Under the pieces are notes generated by a model that saw only the letters and a list, made by a program, of their open reading frames with translations, had not been told where the DNA came from and searched no databases. Shown in pieces: positions 22,603 through 33,363 of a stretch of 64,000 nt of DNA. Made by a program: the position numbers and the translations under genes. Numbering within the stretch: position 1 is the first letter of the stretch; each line of letters starts with the position of its first letter. The DNA is from Galeopsis tetrahit (Eukaryota > Streptophyta > Magnoliopsida > Lamiales > Lamiaceae). The DNA lies in NCBI GenBank assembly GCA_963675135.1, contig OY776120.1, forward strand, positions 64,848,063-64,912,062, given 5' to 3'.

Positions 22603-24929
22603 ATGGCAGGAAACAAGAAATTAAACTCACAGAAACCAAACTCTCCCAACTCACAACCGTCATCTTCATCCCTCTCTAATCTGCATACTCTAGCTTCCAT
22701 GGCTGCTTCACACGAAAATTCACCCCCAACTGCCACAACCGTCACACCCACTCCAGCTACTCCGACAACCATCCACATCCCAAACCAAGCTTCACTCTCC
22801 GAGCTGAGCCAGGCGGTTGAGAATTTTTCTCAATCGATGAGATCACCTAATCCACCCATCCTTACGATTGGTGATATGTCCATTGACATCTCTCACTACT
22901 TGCGCACCCAAGAAGTGATCACTACTGCACCTTCTTCATCCACAGCCGAAAAGCCCCAAATTCCGAGCCCTAACGCTGAAACAGAGGCCCCGACTGCTGC
23001 CTCTATGGGGGAGACTGAAAAGGAGATTGAAGAATCCCCTGTTGCTGAGTCAAAGGAGCCGTCGAATGCGGAGACATCCGACAATGAGGACGCTCAAATG
23101 GAGGATGCTAAAGAATCCGACAAAACCGACTCTGACATCTCGAAATCCGACTCTGAACCGATTCCTTTCAAGAGGAATGCTGAAGAGAAGAAGAGAAAGA
23201 TGAGCCCAGTTCCAAGAAGACGATCAGGTCGAGTTTTTACTCGAGTTGATTACTCAGACTCTTTGAGGAAGAAGAAGAAGCTAGGTGGTGATGTTGCTGA
23301 ACCAATTCAGGTCTTCTCTGAATCTGAAGAAGAAGTGGTGATTGAGAAGCCAACTAAGAAGAAAGCTGATCCTAAGGGGAAGGGAAAGGCAAAGGTTGAT
23401 GCTGTTCGAACAATGCCTGAAGAACCAGAACATGATTCTGATTCTGAAATGGAGATTTGTCTCAGGGATATACAACAAGCCCTGAAGAAGAATGCTGCCT
23501 CACATGCTGAATCAAGTGCTCCAGCACCAGAACCTGATGATGGAGGTGATTCAAGCAGTGCAGCTTCTGACAAAAGCTCTGAAAAGGAAGGGGAATCAAG
23601 CTCTAAATCAAGCTCTGAAGAGGTGAAAGAACCAAGCTAAAAGGACACTACTTCTGAGGAAGGTAATTCTGAAACTGAAGTAGATTCTGATATTGATGGA
23701 TTGGTTGATAAGATAACTAGGTTGTCTAAGAGGAAATTGTTGATGGAAAGGAGAATTCATATTTCTGATTTTGAGAGTAAGAATTTGATTCAATTCTTAG
23801 AGGATAGAAAGTTGATGAAAGCTCTGAACTTGTGTGATACTTTTGTTTCTGATTGGGTGTATGAGTTTTATGCTTGTCTGAGGAAGAGTAATGGTAGGAG
23901 GAGTTCCCGTTGGTATGGGAATGTACAGTTTAGGGGGAGTATAGTTCCATTTACACCAGAATTGATCAATGATTTCTTAGGCATAGAACCAGTTCTTGAT
24001 GATGATGAACCTGATTTGGATGTTGTTACTGCTTCTATGACTGGTGGTTTATTGACTAGATGGAGGAATGGAATGTTGGCCAAAGACCTTACTTCTCTTT
24101 ATTCTGTGTTGCACAAATTGATTGTTTATAACTGGATACCTTCCACCAACTCTACCAAAGTGACAAAGGATCAAGCAATCTTGCTTTATAGGATAGTGGT
24201 TTTGAGGAAGTTTAATTTGGGATTGACCATTTTCCACCACATGATGAAGTTTAGTGGTGATATTTCTGATAAAGGAAACCTTCCATACCCTGTGCTTATA
24301 TGTTCATACTTGAAGATGCATGGTTTTAGCCCTAAGAAGACTGAAGTTCTTAGAGGTAAGGTTCCTTTATACACCATTTCACCTGCTTTGCTCATTGGTG
24401 AAAGAGTGAAAGATCTGCCCTTGCACAATCCTGGAAGTTCTTCTCAAAGACCAGCTCCTGCTCAACCACAACCTCAACCTCAACCAGCACAGAGACCTGA
24501 ACAGAACACAGCTGCATCTAATGCTGCACCAGATGCTGAGAACATTGGCGGTAACACTGACACCACTTTTTCTGTTCCCAGATCTTTATATTACTGCAGT
24601 TACAGCACTTACAGGACCAGATTGATGAGCTCCAGTTCATCAAAGACAAGTGGACCAGGCTACTTTCCACTACAACAGGGGGAGTACCACCTTCCACTTC
24701 AGCAAGAGCTTCTGGAGTTGTTATTGAAGAGCTGAATCCTGAAGATGTTGAAGGTGTACCTGATGCTGCTCCTGCTACAGAGAATGGAGGAACTGCTGCT
24801 GCTAACAATGTTGTTGCACTCTTTGCATCAACTTGTTTCATTGAGGAACCAGAGGAGGCTGATGAAGACAAGTTTGCAGATGCTGCTGAAGATGATGAGG
24901 ATATGGAAATCCTCTATGCTGATATCTAG
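22603..24929 (+). pseudogene. Sirevirus accessory ORF of S2 (one stop, one frameshift)
   Basis: The frame from ATG 22603 is broken by TAA at 23638-23640, resumes in the same frame (23701 onward), and shifts by one near 24560-24600. The C-terminus is then read in the second frame to TAG at 24927-24929. N-terminal third: Ser/Thr/Pro-rich and very acidic, then basic (RRRSGRVF near 23218), probably disordered with a nuclear-signal-like patch. Core (about 23740-24420): DWVYEFYA, FTPELINDFL, MTGGLLTRWRNGML, LTSLYSVLHKL, DQAILLYRI and FNLGLTIFHHMMKF, which align with the S1 copy. C-terminal: Pro/Gln-rich linker, a short LQ-rich helix ending LQFIKDKWTRLLSTTTGGV, and an acidic tail ending EILYADI. Resembles the 'putative plant transposon protein' domain family; role unknown. 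Confidence 0.8.
24675..24684 (+). other. Polypurine-tract-like repeat inside the S2 accessory ORF
   Basis: ACAGGGGGAG encodes part of TTTGGV, at the same place as in S1 (8841). Another tract, GACAGGGGAAG, follows at 24944-24954. Confidence 0.6.
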
Positions 24930-25626
24930 AACAGATGATGCAAGACAGGGGAAGTACTGAAGTACAGATGGCACATGTGCAGGACCTTGATGCTGCTGCT
25001 ATTGTTATAGCAATTCATGCCATTTTCAGTCCTACTTTTGTTTTTGATATTCTGTTATGTTTAAGTTAAATTCTGTTTATTCTGATACAATATTTACTAT
25101 TTCTAGTTGATAGGTTGTCTATATTTATCTTGCTTAAATTAGTTTGCACTAATGATATCTGATTACTGCTTATTGCTTAATTTGTTTTCCTATCATTAAT
25201 TGCTTACTGCATGATGAATATGCCTTGTTTAGTTTATTTATGTTTCATAGTTTTTGCTCTGTTTATATTGTTTAGTCCTTGTTTGTTTTTTGTTTGTTTG
25301 TTTTTTGAGTCTTACATAAGTCTTAGAACTAATCTAGTATATACCCTTATATGCTCTGATTTAATCTTTGATTTTTGTAAATGTTATATGTTTGTAAACA
25401 AGTGTACTGTTTATACTTGTTTTGGTTTTGAATAAGATTACTTTGATCTTATGGCACGGATCTTAGTAAAATTATTCTTGATCTTCTTTTGATTTGATCA
25501 AACGGTTACAACAGGTATTGTCTTGACTAGTATTTAGCTTTGATGTTCAACATACCTAAATACATAATACTGAGTATGTATAGAAATATATGTGCATCAG
25601 GTGTGTTGTAGTCGAAAGGTCAAATT

Positions 25627-25634
25627 GGGGGAGA
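25627..25634 (+). other. Polypurine tract of S2
   Basis: GGGGGAGA ends one base before the 3' LTR start at 25636. Confidence 0.85.
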
Positions 25635-25635
25635 T

Positions 25636-26509
25636 TGTAGATGTTGTTAACTCTTAAATGCTTTAACATTATCAACAACATCTTAATTTGACCTTCCTTG
25701 ATTTATTCTAAGTCTTTTCTGAAATGTTACATTAAATGTTGTACTAAATGCTCTCACATTCAGGAACGATTCTAGAAGCTTCTACAAGAGTCTGGAACCT
25801 GGAAGATTCCAGAAGGTTGGAGAAGGTGCTAGAAGGCTTTGGAGCATTGTAGAACGACTTGGAAGATGGCAGAATGATCTAGAAAGATCATGGAGGTTGA
25901 GGTCCTAAAAAATAGGATCTCATAATGGAAGGATCTAGAAGCTGTGTATTTCTCTATAAATACCGCCAGAACCTCTCATTTCAAAGTATGCACTATTCGA
26001 GTAACACCTCCTTGAGCGTTCAACCCTAGTTAGGAGTTATGGTCAGTAGTTGTATCTTTTAACGTACGCCGAGGGATACCGCCTTCCAGTGTACTTTGTT
26101 CTAGTCTTGAATCGAGTGAGAGTGAATCACAAGATTAGATTAGTTCTTTAGACAGTGTTTTACACTTAAGTCTGTTTTCGGATTCAGGCACCTGCCTCGA
26201 TTGTAGTTTCCGTTTGTGGAATGTTGAAGTAATTGCTGAGACATTTCACACGACATTTTTGTATAACTTAGGAACTAAGTTACTTTTCGCCGTAAGGCTT
26301 AGCATAGGTTTTGTTATTAATAAAATCTATGTTAAAAATTATTCCATTGTGTTCGTATTGTGTTTTAGTGTTTTAGACTTCCGCTGTGTACTGTGTTTAC
26401 TTATTCACATTCTGTTAGAGTTAATGCTACACTAATTGTCACAACATTCAGTGTAACATTGTTCTGTTTTTTTACTTAAACACTAGATACCACCCCACAC
26501 ACACTTTCA
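25636..26509 (+). repeat. 3' LTR of S2
   Basis: 874 bp, identical to the 5' LTR except for about three substitutions (two near 25859-25867, one near 26177). Confidence 0.95.
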
Positions 26510-26622
26510 GTGATTTTTTTAAATATCTTAAATTTATTTATTTTTTCTTTTTCTTGTTTAAAAATCAAGTCATTTATTAAAAAAACATGTAGAGAGTAAA
26601 TAGAATATAATAAAATAATAAA

Positions 26623-27629
26623 GGGTTAATTCTAAATAAATACACCACCTTTATTATCAGTATCAATTTAATCACAACCTCTCATCGTGTTACAATTAGA
26701 TACATATTTTTTTTCTCCGATCAACAATTGATGATGTGGCTTGCCGAAGATTACACTTGTTTTTTCCACATCGGATTACATAGAAATAAAAATAAAAATA
26801 AAATTTTATAAAAATAAAACTCCCGCTTCTTCTGCGTCATTCTCACTTCTGAAACTCAATATCAATTCTTCTTTTGTAACCCTAGAAATCAAAATCATAA
26901 GGATAGAATCTAACATTAAAAATCTCAAAAAAAAAAAAAAAAAAATTTTTGTCAAGAATTCTAATAAAAAAATTCTAGGTACATTCAATCATATTCAACC
27001 CTTGAATATTCAAGCATATTAGAATGACATTCAACCCTTGAATGGTAAAAGGATATTGTCGATGGGAAACCAATCAAATCGTCCCCTTACAAGAAAATGT
27101 CAGGAAATATTCAAGAAGATGAGGAAAAGAGGTCCTGAGGAAAATCTAGAAATTCTACAAAATTGACAAGACATGGGCAAATGACTTGCTCAGTATGTAA
27201 TGTAGTGGGCGACAACAAAAAAACTTGTCTCGTGCAAAGGACCCAATCTTCAAAAGACCAGAGAAATTGCATATATAGTGATTTAAAATGTCATGTTATA
27301 TGTTTGTCATGTTTAAAGAAAAATGGGAAACCAAGGCATGGGTGTATTGATTGTGAAGCCTCTTGAGTTTGAGAAACTGAGAAGACGCAGAAGAAACGAG
27401 AGTTTTATTTTTATTTTTATAAAGTGTAATCTGATGGGGAAAAAAAATATATGTGTAATCTGACGTGGCAAGCTCCGACAAACCACTTCATCAATTGTTG
27501 GTCGGAGAAAAAAAAATGTTATTCTAATTGCAACACGATGAAAGGTTGGAATTTTCTACAATAATCGTAAAGGTTCGTGATTAAATTGATATTGAGACTA
27601 AAGGTGGTGTATTTATTTAGAATTAATCC
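26623..27629. mobile_element. Non-autonomous MULE with long TIRs
   Basis: Left end at 26623 (GGGTTAATTCTAAATAAATA then CACCACC). The reverse-complemented right end begins GGATTAATTCTAAATAAATA then CACCACC. Similarity continues for more than 100 bp, including AATCACAACCTCTCATCGTG-like sequence with small gaps. Flanks AATAATAAA (26614-26622) and ATTAATAAA (27630-27638) are a 9-bp duplication with one mismatch, as expected for MULEs. About 1 kb, with a leftover zinc-knuckle segment inside. Confidence 0.8.
27163..27366 (+). pseudogene. Leftover MULE transposase C-terminal zinc-knuckle segment
   Basis: Reads TRHGQMTCSVCNVVGDNKKT then C. MuDR-type transposases end with a (K)LxRHGxxMTCSxCxxxGHNKRxC knuckle, so this is CCHC with His replaced by Asp and probably cannot bind zinc. 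The upstream sequence (from about 27060) is broken. A second Cys-rich stretch (CHVICLSCLKKNG, CIDC) follows, which is not part of the usual knuckle. The product is unlikely to function. Confidence 0.6.
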
Positions 27630-27912
27630 ATTAATAAATGACGTGTTTACCAAAAATAAAATAAATAATATACAGTTGAACAACTCAAATAGAAAAATGA
27701 ATAATATATAGTGGAACAATATAAAATGAAAAATTGAATACTCCCTCCGTCTCAAAAATACTTTCATACGCATACTAAGAAAGTGTAACAATGAGTGAAA
27801 TTTTGAGGGGTAATTTTGTAAAATTTTATGTATAAAGTAAATAAATGAGTTGACTTTTGAGTATGTGTGGAGAAATTTATGTAAAATTGAGAATATTGTT
27901 AGGGTTGAGTTT

Positions 27913-29218
27913 TTTTTTTTTTGAGAAGTCAAAGTGGATCATCATTCTTATTCCTGAGTACATGTTGTACTCCATATGTACAGAACAAAATCAATACATG
28001 GGGTGCTGATAAAAATGCTGACAGCACAAAAGAAATAAACACAGAAAAAATATTAACAGCAAAAAGCAATAACAAAACTCCAAATTGAGCGATCAAAAAC
28101 TACAGCAGCCGAAGCGGAACACACATCGACGGAGTAATCTCCCAATCATGAAACGAGCAGCTGAAAGTAGATGGAAAAGAAGCCTTCAACCATTTCCACG
28201 AACAAAATAGTACACCTTCATAGCAATTAGAATTGGATGGTCGGATACTTTTGAAAATCCAATCGTTCCGCATCTTCCATACCACGCATTGCCAAATTAA
28301 AGAGTATATTTTGTTTCCATACCGACCAACACCAGTTGACACATTCTTCAAAGTGATTGCTTGGATTAGACGAGTAAATTAGGGATCTATCCAGCCATGA
28401 ACATACAGCAGACTAAAGGTTGACAGCAACTAAGCACGAAAAGAAAGTGTGTCGAACAGATTCTGGGGCTGACAAACAGAGGGGACAAGAGCCTTCCCCA
28501 TTGTTCACTATCATACTTCTTTTGAATAGGTTATCCTTCGTGGCGAGCCTCTCCCGAATAACCCTCCAAGCATGAGCCGAGACCTTGGCCGGAACCGTCT
28601 TCCACCAGATTTTGGACCATGAGCGGAACTGAAGCTCCTCACTCGAAGCCACCGACGCTATTATGTCGTACATCTCCTTCGTCTTATAAACTCTGTCTAT
28701 ATTTCCACTCCAAGAGCATGAATCACGAGAGTCGTATTTGAGTTGAACCCTGCATAACAAATTCCACATTTCCAAAAATTCAACAAATTCCACGTGATTA
28801 AGCACCCTAGACCAATCAAATTTCCAACAAGAAATTCCCCAATCAAAAAAGTCACATACTCTGCCATTTTTACTGTTAGATATGCTATACAAATTTCTGA
28901 ATTTATTTCTAAAACATGATTTATTGTCGGACCAAGGATCGTCCCAGAAACTAACTCTAGCCCCATTTTCTAAAGAGAAATTGATATTTTTGAAAAATAG
29001 GTAACCCTCCAAACTATGTGCAAGAGAATTCAAGTCTTTCCACCAATATGACCAGTTCCTAGAATTAGTATTAGAACCCAACCCCAACAAAGTAGACCCA
29101 TACCTAGATTTCAAAACATCTACCCATAATGCCTCTTCCCCATCTAACAAACGCCATACCCATTTAAGAAGGAGGGCGGAATTAAATGCCTTGACGTCTC
29201 TAACACTAGACCACCCGA
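27913..29218 (-). mobile_element. 5'-truncated L1-type LINE, minus strand
   Basis: Poly-T at its left side is the poly(A) tail read from the other strand. The target duplication TTGAGTTT is at 27905-27912 and 29219-29226. About 1.3 kb, covering only the region after reverse transcriptase. Confidence 0.8.
28100..29150 (-). pseudogene. LINE ORF2 C-terminal part with zf-RVT-like domain
   Basis: Frame 28413-29150 (minus) contains LDGEEALWVDVLKSRYG, NWSYWWKDL, FWDDPW, and a zinc-binding-like module (W.KTVPAKVSAHAWRVIRERL ... CPLCLSAPESVRHTFFSC) typical of plant L1 ORF2 downstream of the polymerase. It stops near 28413. A C-terminal tail is open at 28100-28351 (minus) with IYSLIWQCVVWKMRNDWIF. No RNase H was seen. 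A dead fragment. Confidence 0.75.
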
Positions 29219-29350
29219 TTGAGTTTATAAAAAGTTTTTCATTTTAAGGATGTGAAAGTTATTATGGGACGTTCGAAAAAGAAAATTAATATTAAAGTAA
29301 TTGTGGGACGGAGGGAGTACTATATAGTAAAGCCGAGGAAATAATAAATA

Positions 29351-29633
29351 CTCCCTCCGTCCCATATTAATTTTCATAGGTAGATGGACACGTATATTAA
29401 GAAAGTGTAATAATGAGTGGAGTTTTGAGGGGTAATTTTGTAAAACTTTATGTATAAAGTAAAGAAATGAGTTGACTTTTGTGTATATGTGGAGAAAAAG
29501 TAATGGCATTTGTGTAAAATTGAGGATATTGTGAGAGTGGAGTTTATAAAATATTTTTCATTTAAAGGGTGTGAAAGTTATTTTGGGACGCCCTAAAAAG
29601 GAAAGTGTGAAAGTTATTGTGGGACGGAGGGAG
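29351..29633. mobile_element. Stowaway-like MITE
   Basis: 283 bp, CTCCCTCCGTCCC at the left and GGGACGGAGGGAG at the right, TA duplications at 29349-29350 and 29634-29635. No coding capacity. Confidence 0.85.
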
Positions 29634-29654
29634 TACGATTTTATTAAAAAGATT

Positions 29655-29995
29655 CTCCCAACTTTCCTCCCACCCACCGACCCACGCAGATTCCATTGTT
29701 GCGCCCTTTCATCTTGCACTTCTATTTATTTTATTAAATCACCATCAAATAATTATATTTTATTAATTTAAATTTTAAATAGTAATATTTTATTAAAAAA
29801 GTCTGAGCTTGAATAATATTTATTATTTTTTCATTAATATATAATTTATATTTATATACAGATAATCGAGCTCGAGTTTATTTTTTAAATTTTTTTTTTA
29901 TTATTAATTAATTTTGAATATTATATAGGTATCGAGTCGAGTCGAGCTCAATCATGAAATTTTAGGTCCGGTCGAGTCGAGTTTAAAATTTATTC
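29655..29995 (-). repeat. TCGAG-rich dispersed repeat, inverted copy
   Basis: The reverse complement matches 14631-15010 closely (TTTTTTAATAAAATATTACT and TGGGTGGGAGGAAAGTTGGG are shared). The two copies face each other across S2 and its flanks. Confidence 0.6.
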
Positions 29996-30005
29996 GGTTG
30001 AGGGC

Positions 30006-31790
30006 AAGTTTGAAATTTATTATGAGGTAAGAGAAAAATAGAAAATGATGTTAGGTGTGATTTTCAAGAAAGTAATATATTGATGATGTATTAGTGCGTG
30101 TGGTGAAATTCGTATGTTAAATTTCGAATTAGAACAAGACGGGGGACGTTACGTCCCACGTCTGCACGGGTGAGTCCCGAAACAACATGCCCTAATTGAT
30201 TGGATATATGAATCACATTTACTCTATTATACTTCTTGTTAATGAGGCTCCAATACAATTATGTTTTAAAAAGAAAATGTGATTCAAATAATGTTCTTTT
30301 CAGGAGTTTGAGAATTTTAAAATTTTAATGACCGGTATGTTTATATTTGTATAAAATTTAGTTCTTAACATCCCACTCCACTCCACGCAGCCCATACAGA
30401 TTAGTCGTCTAGCTGTCGGGGGACAAATATCCAGTCAATTTATATTATTTTTTTTTTTTTTTTTGGTTCTACAATAATTTTAAACACATTTTTTAAAATC
30501 TCCACAATAATTTTTACAATTTTAAAATGAAAATTTCACAATATACTCAATTTTATTTGACAAAATATCATTTCTTTTGATCATACACATTTACACAAGT
30601 CAATTAGTTTATTTACTTTATGTATTAAAGTTCATAAAATTATTACGTTTTTTAATACATGTACCCAATGGCAATTACCTATTAAAGTTATTATTATATA
30701 ATGGACGAAATATATCACTCTTTTTACAAATTAGTTGATACATTTTGAAAACGGTGTCGTAATTGAGTGTTTCTAGATTAATGTGATTCACTTCGTACGT
30801 AATTGAGTCAGTCAAGGCTTTTGACGTTGTCTACGTATCTATATGTATGATTTAATGCAAGTAGATACATTGTCACATTTGACAGCTTTGCTATAACTTG
30901 TGATCAATTCTTTTTTTTTTTTTTTCATTTTTATCACCTTGGCTCAACACCATCATCCTTTGAGACAAAAACTTCTGTCAATATTCATAAACCTATTTTT
31001 TACGTATCAATATTTAAAAATAATTATTTTGTATATACAAGTTACACTTCATATACATAACAGTGTCATTAAAAAATTAAAAAAAAGAGTTCACGTACAT
31101 TACATTTGAATTCACATGAGACATATCTCATCCTCAATTACAATTAATATTAATTCTCGTTATTTCATCATCACATATGTAGTTATAAGTAACCAAGAAG
31201 AAATTAAAGTCTTGAATTTAATATTGTTTACATTGATTTTATCTTTAATTAATCTTCAAGAGTGAAAACGAGGTGCGAGCTACAAAGACGACTAATATGA
31301 CATATGTCCGAAAATACGAATATGCTTACATTGATTAGAAATGGATTTTTTATGAATGGATTGATAACAATTGGTTAAGAAATTAATAAGTTGTTAAGAA
31401 ATATGTTAAAGAAAGGAATTTTTTGAAGGGATTTTTTGTATGAATGGTAAATTTTTCTATGCAATTGAGTGTATATAGATACACTTAATTTTAATGTTTA
31501 ATTTACGTACCCAATTTAATCTTTAATCTCAGCATTTGATCAAATTTATTGGAGTTCAATTTCAATTGTATATGTGCAATTAATTGTACTCAAGTATGAC
31601 TTCTAGTGGGCAAACTCTCCCAATCGAGTGTATAAATACACTTAAAATTTAATGTTCAATTTAGACAATTTAATATTTGATCCAATATTTGACTCAATTT
31701 ATTGAGATCTAATTTCAATTGTATAGGCTTATTATTTGTATTTATTAATTAGTTAGTTACACATTGTATATATTTTGTTATAGTTGAAAG
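30006..31790. other. AT-rich intergenic DNA, no gene seen
   Basis: Holds a perfect short palindrome GGGACGTTACGTCCC near 30137-30151, a T-tract near 30448, and a diverged direct duplication of about 160 bp (31455-31610 and 31620-31740) built around GAGTGTATA.ATACACTTAA and CAATTTATTG(G/A)AG.TC.AATTTCAATTG. Confidence 0.4.
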
Positions 31791-31794
31791 AATT

Positions 31795-32890
31795 TCGTCT
31801 CATCTAAAATTTCAAACTTGTAGAGAGGTGAAATTAATTCATTTATATTAATTCTCTAATACTCTCTCTCACTGGTGGATCACATTATTACCTCTACCAT
31901 TTGGGAAGGAGACTGATTGAGTGAACAATTTAATATGAGTGGAGTTACTTTCAACTAAAATTTAACATAGGACATGTGGATCGACGTGAGCCCAAATCTC
32001 TGATACTATGGAAGAATTTTGCATCATCTAAAAGTTTGAACTTGGAGAGAGATGTGAAATCAATTCTTTCATATTAATTTCCTAATACTTCCTCTCACTC
32101 GTGGGCAGTGACGGAGCTAGAAATTTTAGATTGGGGGGCCCGATTTATATTACTATAAAGACAAAATAATATTATATTTAATTCATTATAAATTTTGATT
32201 AATTGTTTCGACTCATAATAGGCAAAACTGTGCTAAAATTATTAGACAAATGTATAACTTAAAATATATTCCCTCCGTCCCGTAATGACTTGAATACGTT
32301 GACAAGTTCACTTTTTAAGAAATGTGAATTTAGTGAGGTGTGGGGTAAAATAAATGAGTATATTTGGTGATTTAGTGAGGTATAAAAGGAATTTAATGAG
32401 GTGTTAAAAAGAATTTAGTGAGATATAGGGAAGAATGTATATTAAAATGAGTGACAATTTTAAAAATAAAATGAAGTAGTGAGAATATTAATTTTGTAGA
32501 TTATTTACATACAGTATTATGAGTGTACAAATAATTTTAAAACGTCTCAAATAAAAAAAAGTATACAAATAATTATAAAACGGACGAAATATACATAATA
32601 AAAAAAATGGTGGGGGGCCCACTGCCCCGCTGGGCCCTATGTGGCTCCGTCCTTGCTCGTGGGCCCGGAATATCACCTCTAACCTTTGTGGAGGAGACTC
32701 ATCGAGTTGACAATTTAATATCACATCTAACCTTTGTGGAGGAGACCGATTGAATGAATGTAGTTGCTTTGAGCGAAAATTGAAAAAAATTAAGATGTCT
32801 GAACCTAAGGCTGATACCATAAAATAATTGTGTTTCATCTAAAAATTCAAATTTATAAAAGAGATGTGAAATCAATTTTATCTATATTAA
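31795..32890. repeat. Diverged tandem repeat of about 230 bp, three copies
   Basis: Copies start near 31795, 32022 and 32820, each with a TTTCATCTAAAA-like stretch and (T)GTGAAATCAATT. They also share AACCTTTGTGGAGGAGAC-like segments. A hAT MITE interrupts the second copy. Origin unknown. Confidence 0.5.
32106..32655. mobile_element. hAT-type MITE with perfect 8-bp target duplication
   Basis: Left end CAGTGACGGAGC; right end reverse-complemented CAAGGACGGAGC; TIR about 12 bp with two mismatches. CTCGTGGG flanks both sides (32098-32105 and 32656-32663). GGGGGGCCC stretches lie inside both ends. A Stowaway-like left end (CCCTCCGTCCC near 32272) sits inside, its right end lost. Confidence 0.88.
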
Positions 32891-33269
32891 TAATATATTA
32901 TGTACTCATGTATATGTTCAATGTTTATTAATTTTCTCTAATGTACAATCTATCGTTTTTTCACTCCATAATGAGTTGATAATTCTATATGAAGGAAAAC
33001 AATCTGTACGTATAGTTCATCAATAATAATACTAAACAAACTTGTCAAAATTAACAAGATTAGCATGCAAGACATAGACTAATGCACAACTTATCCAAAT
33101 GTCTATTTGGTTGATTGATGTCTTTTTTATCAACATTAGTTGAAGTGCAAGAAAAATATAAGAGTAAAGAATAGTTAACTTTCAAGAATGAGCTTCATCG
33201 TGATAAACATATATACCTAAAAATGTTGAATTAGTCTATATTGTCATGTTGTATGCAGGGCAAAAGGTC

Positions 33270-33275
33270 TATAAA
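33270..33275 (+). promoter_or_regulatory. TATA box of the His-rich peptide gene
   Basis: TATAAA is 89 bp before the chosen start codon, giving a 5' UTR of about 60 bases. An in-frame ATG at 33241 lies upstream of this box and so is unlikely to be used. Confidence 0.65.
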
Positions 33276-33363
33276 TTGTGGCAAATCTTTCATTCAATTC
33301 ATTTCTCATCTCATCCTATACTTGTTTGAACACTTTTCTACACTCAACTCTATAACGGCAAAA

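Larger units (their letters stand above)
15746..26509 (+). mobile_element. Young Sirevirus-type Copia retrotransposon S2, essentially complete
   Basis: 10,764 bp: 5' LTR, primer site, gag-pol in one frame, conserved noncoding module, accessory ORF, polypurine tracts, 3' LTR. Both LTRs are exactly 874 bp and differ at about 3 positions, so insertion is recent (roughly 0.2-0.3 million years at commonly used plant rates; inference). Flanks are TTGAT before and GTGAT after, a 5-bp target duplication with one mismatch. gag-pol has two in-frame UAG codons and the accessory ORF has one stop and one frameshift, so this copy probably cannot move by itself but could be mobilised in trans. Confidence 0.95.
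27741..29317. mobile_element. Stowaway-like MITE split by a LINE
   Basis: Left end CTCCCTCCGTCTC after TA (27739-27740). Right end GACGGAGGGAG before TA (29318-29319). The two halves (27741-27912 and 29219-29317) together align along their length with the intact relative at 29351-29633. The LINE interrupts it at TTGAGTTT. Confidence 0.8.
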
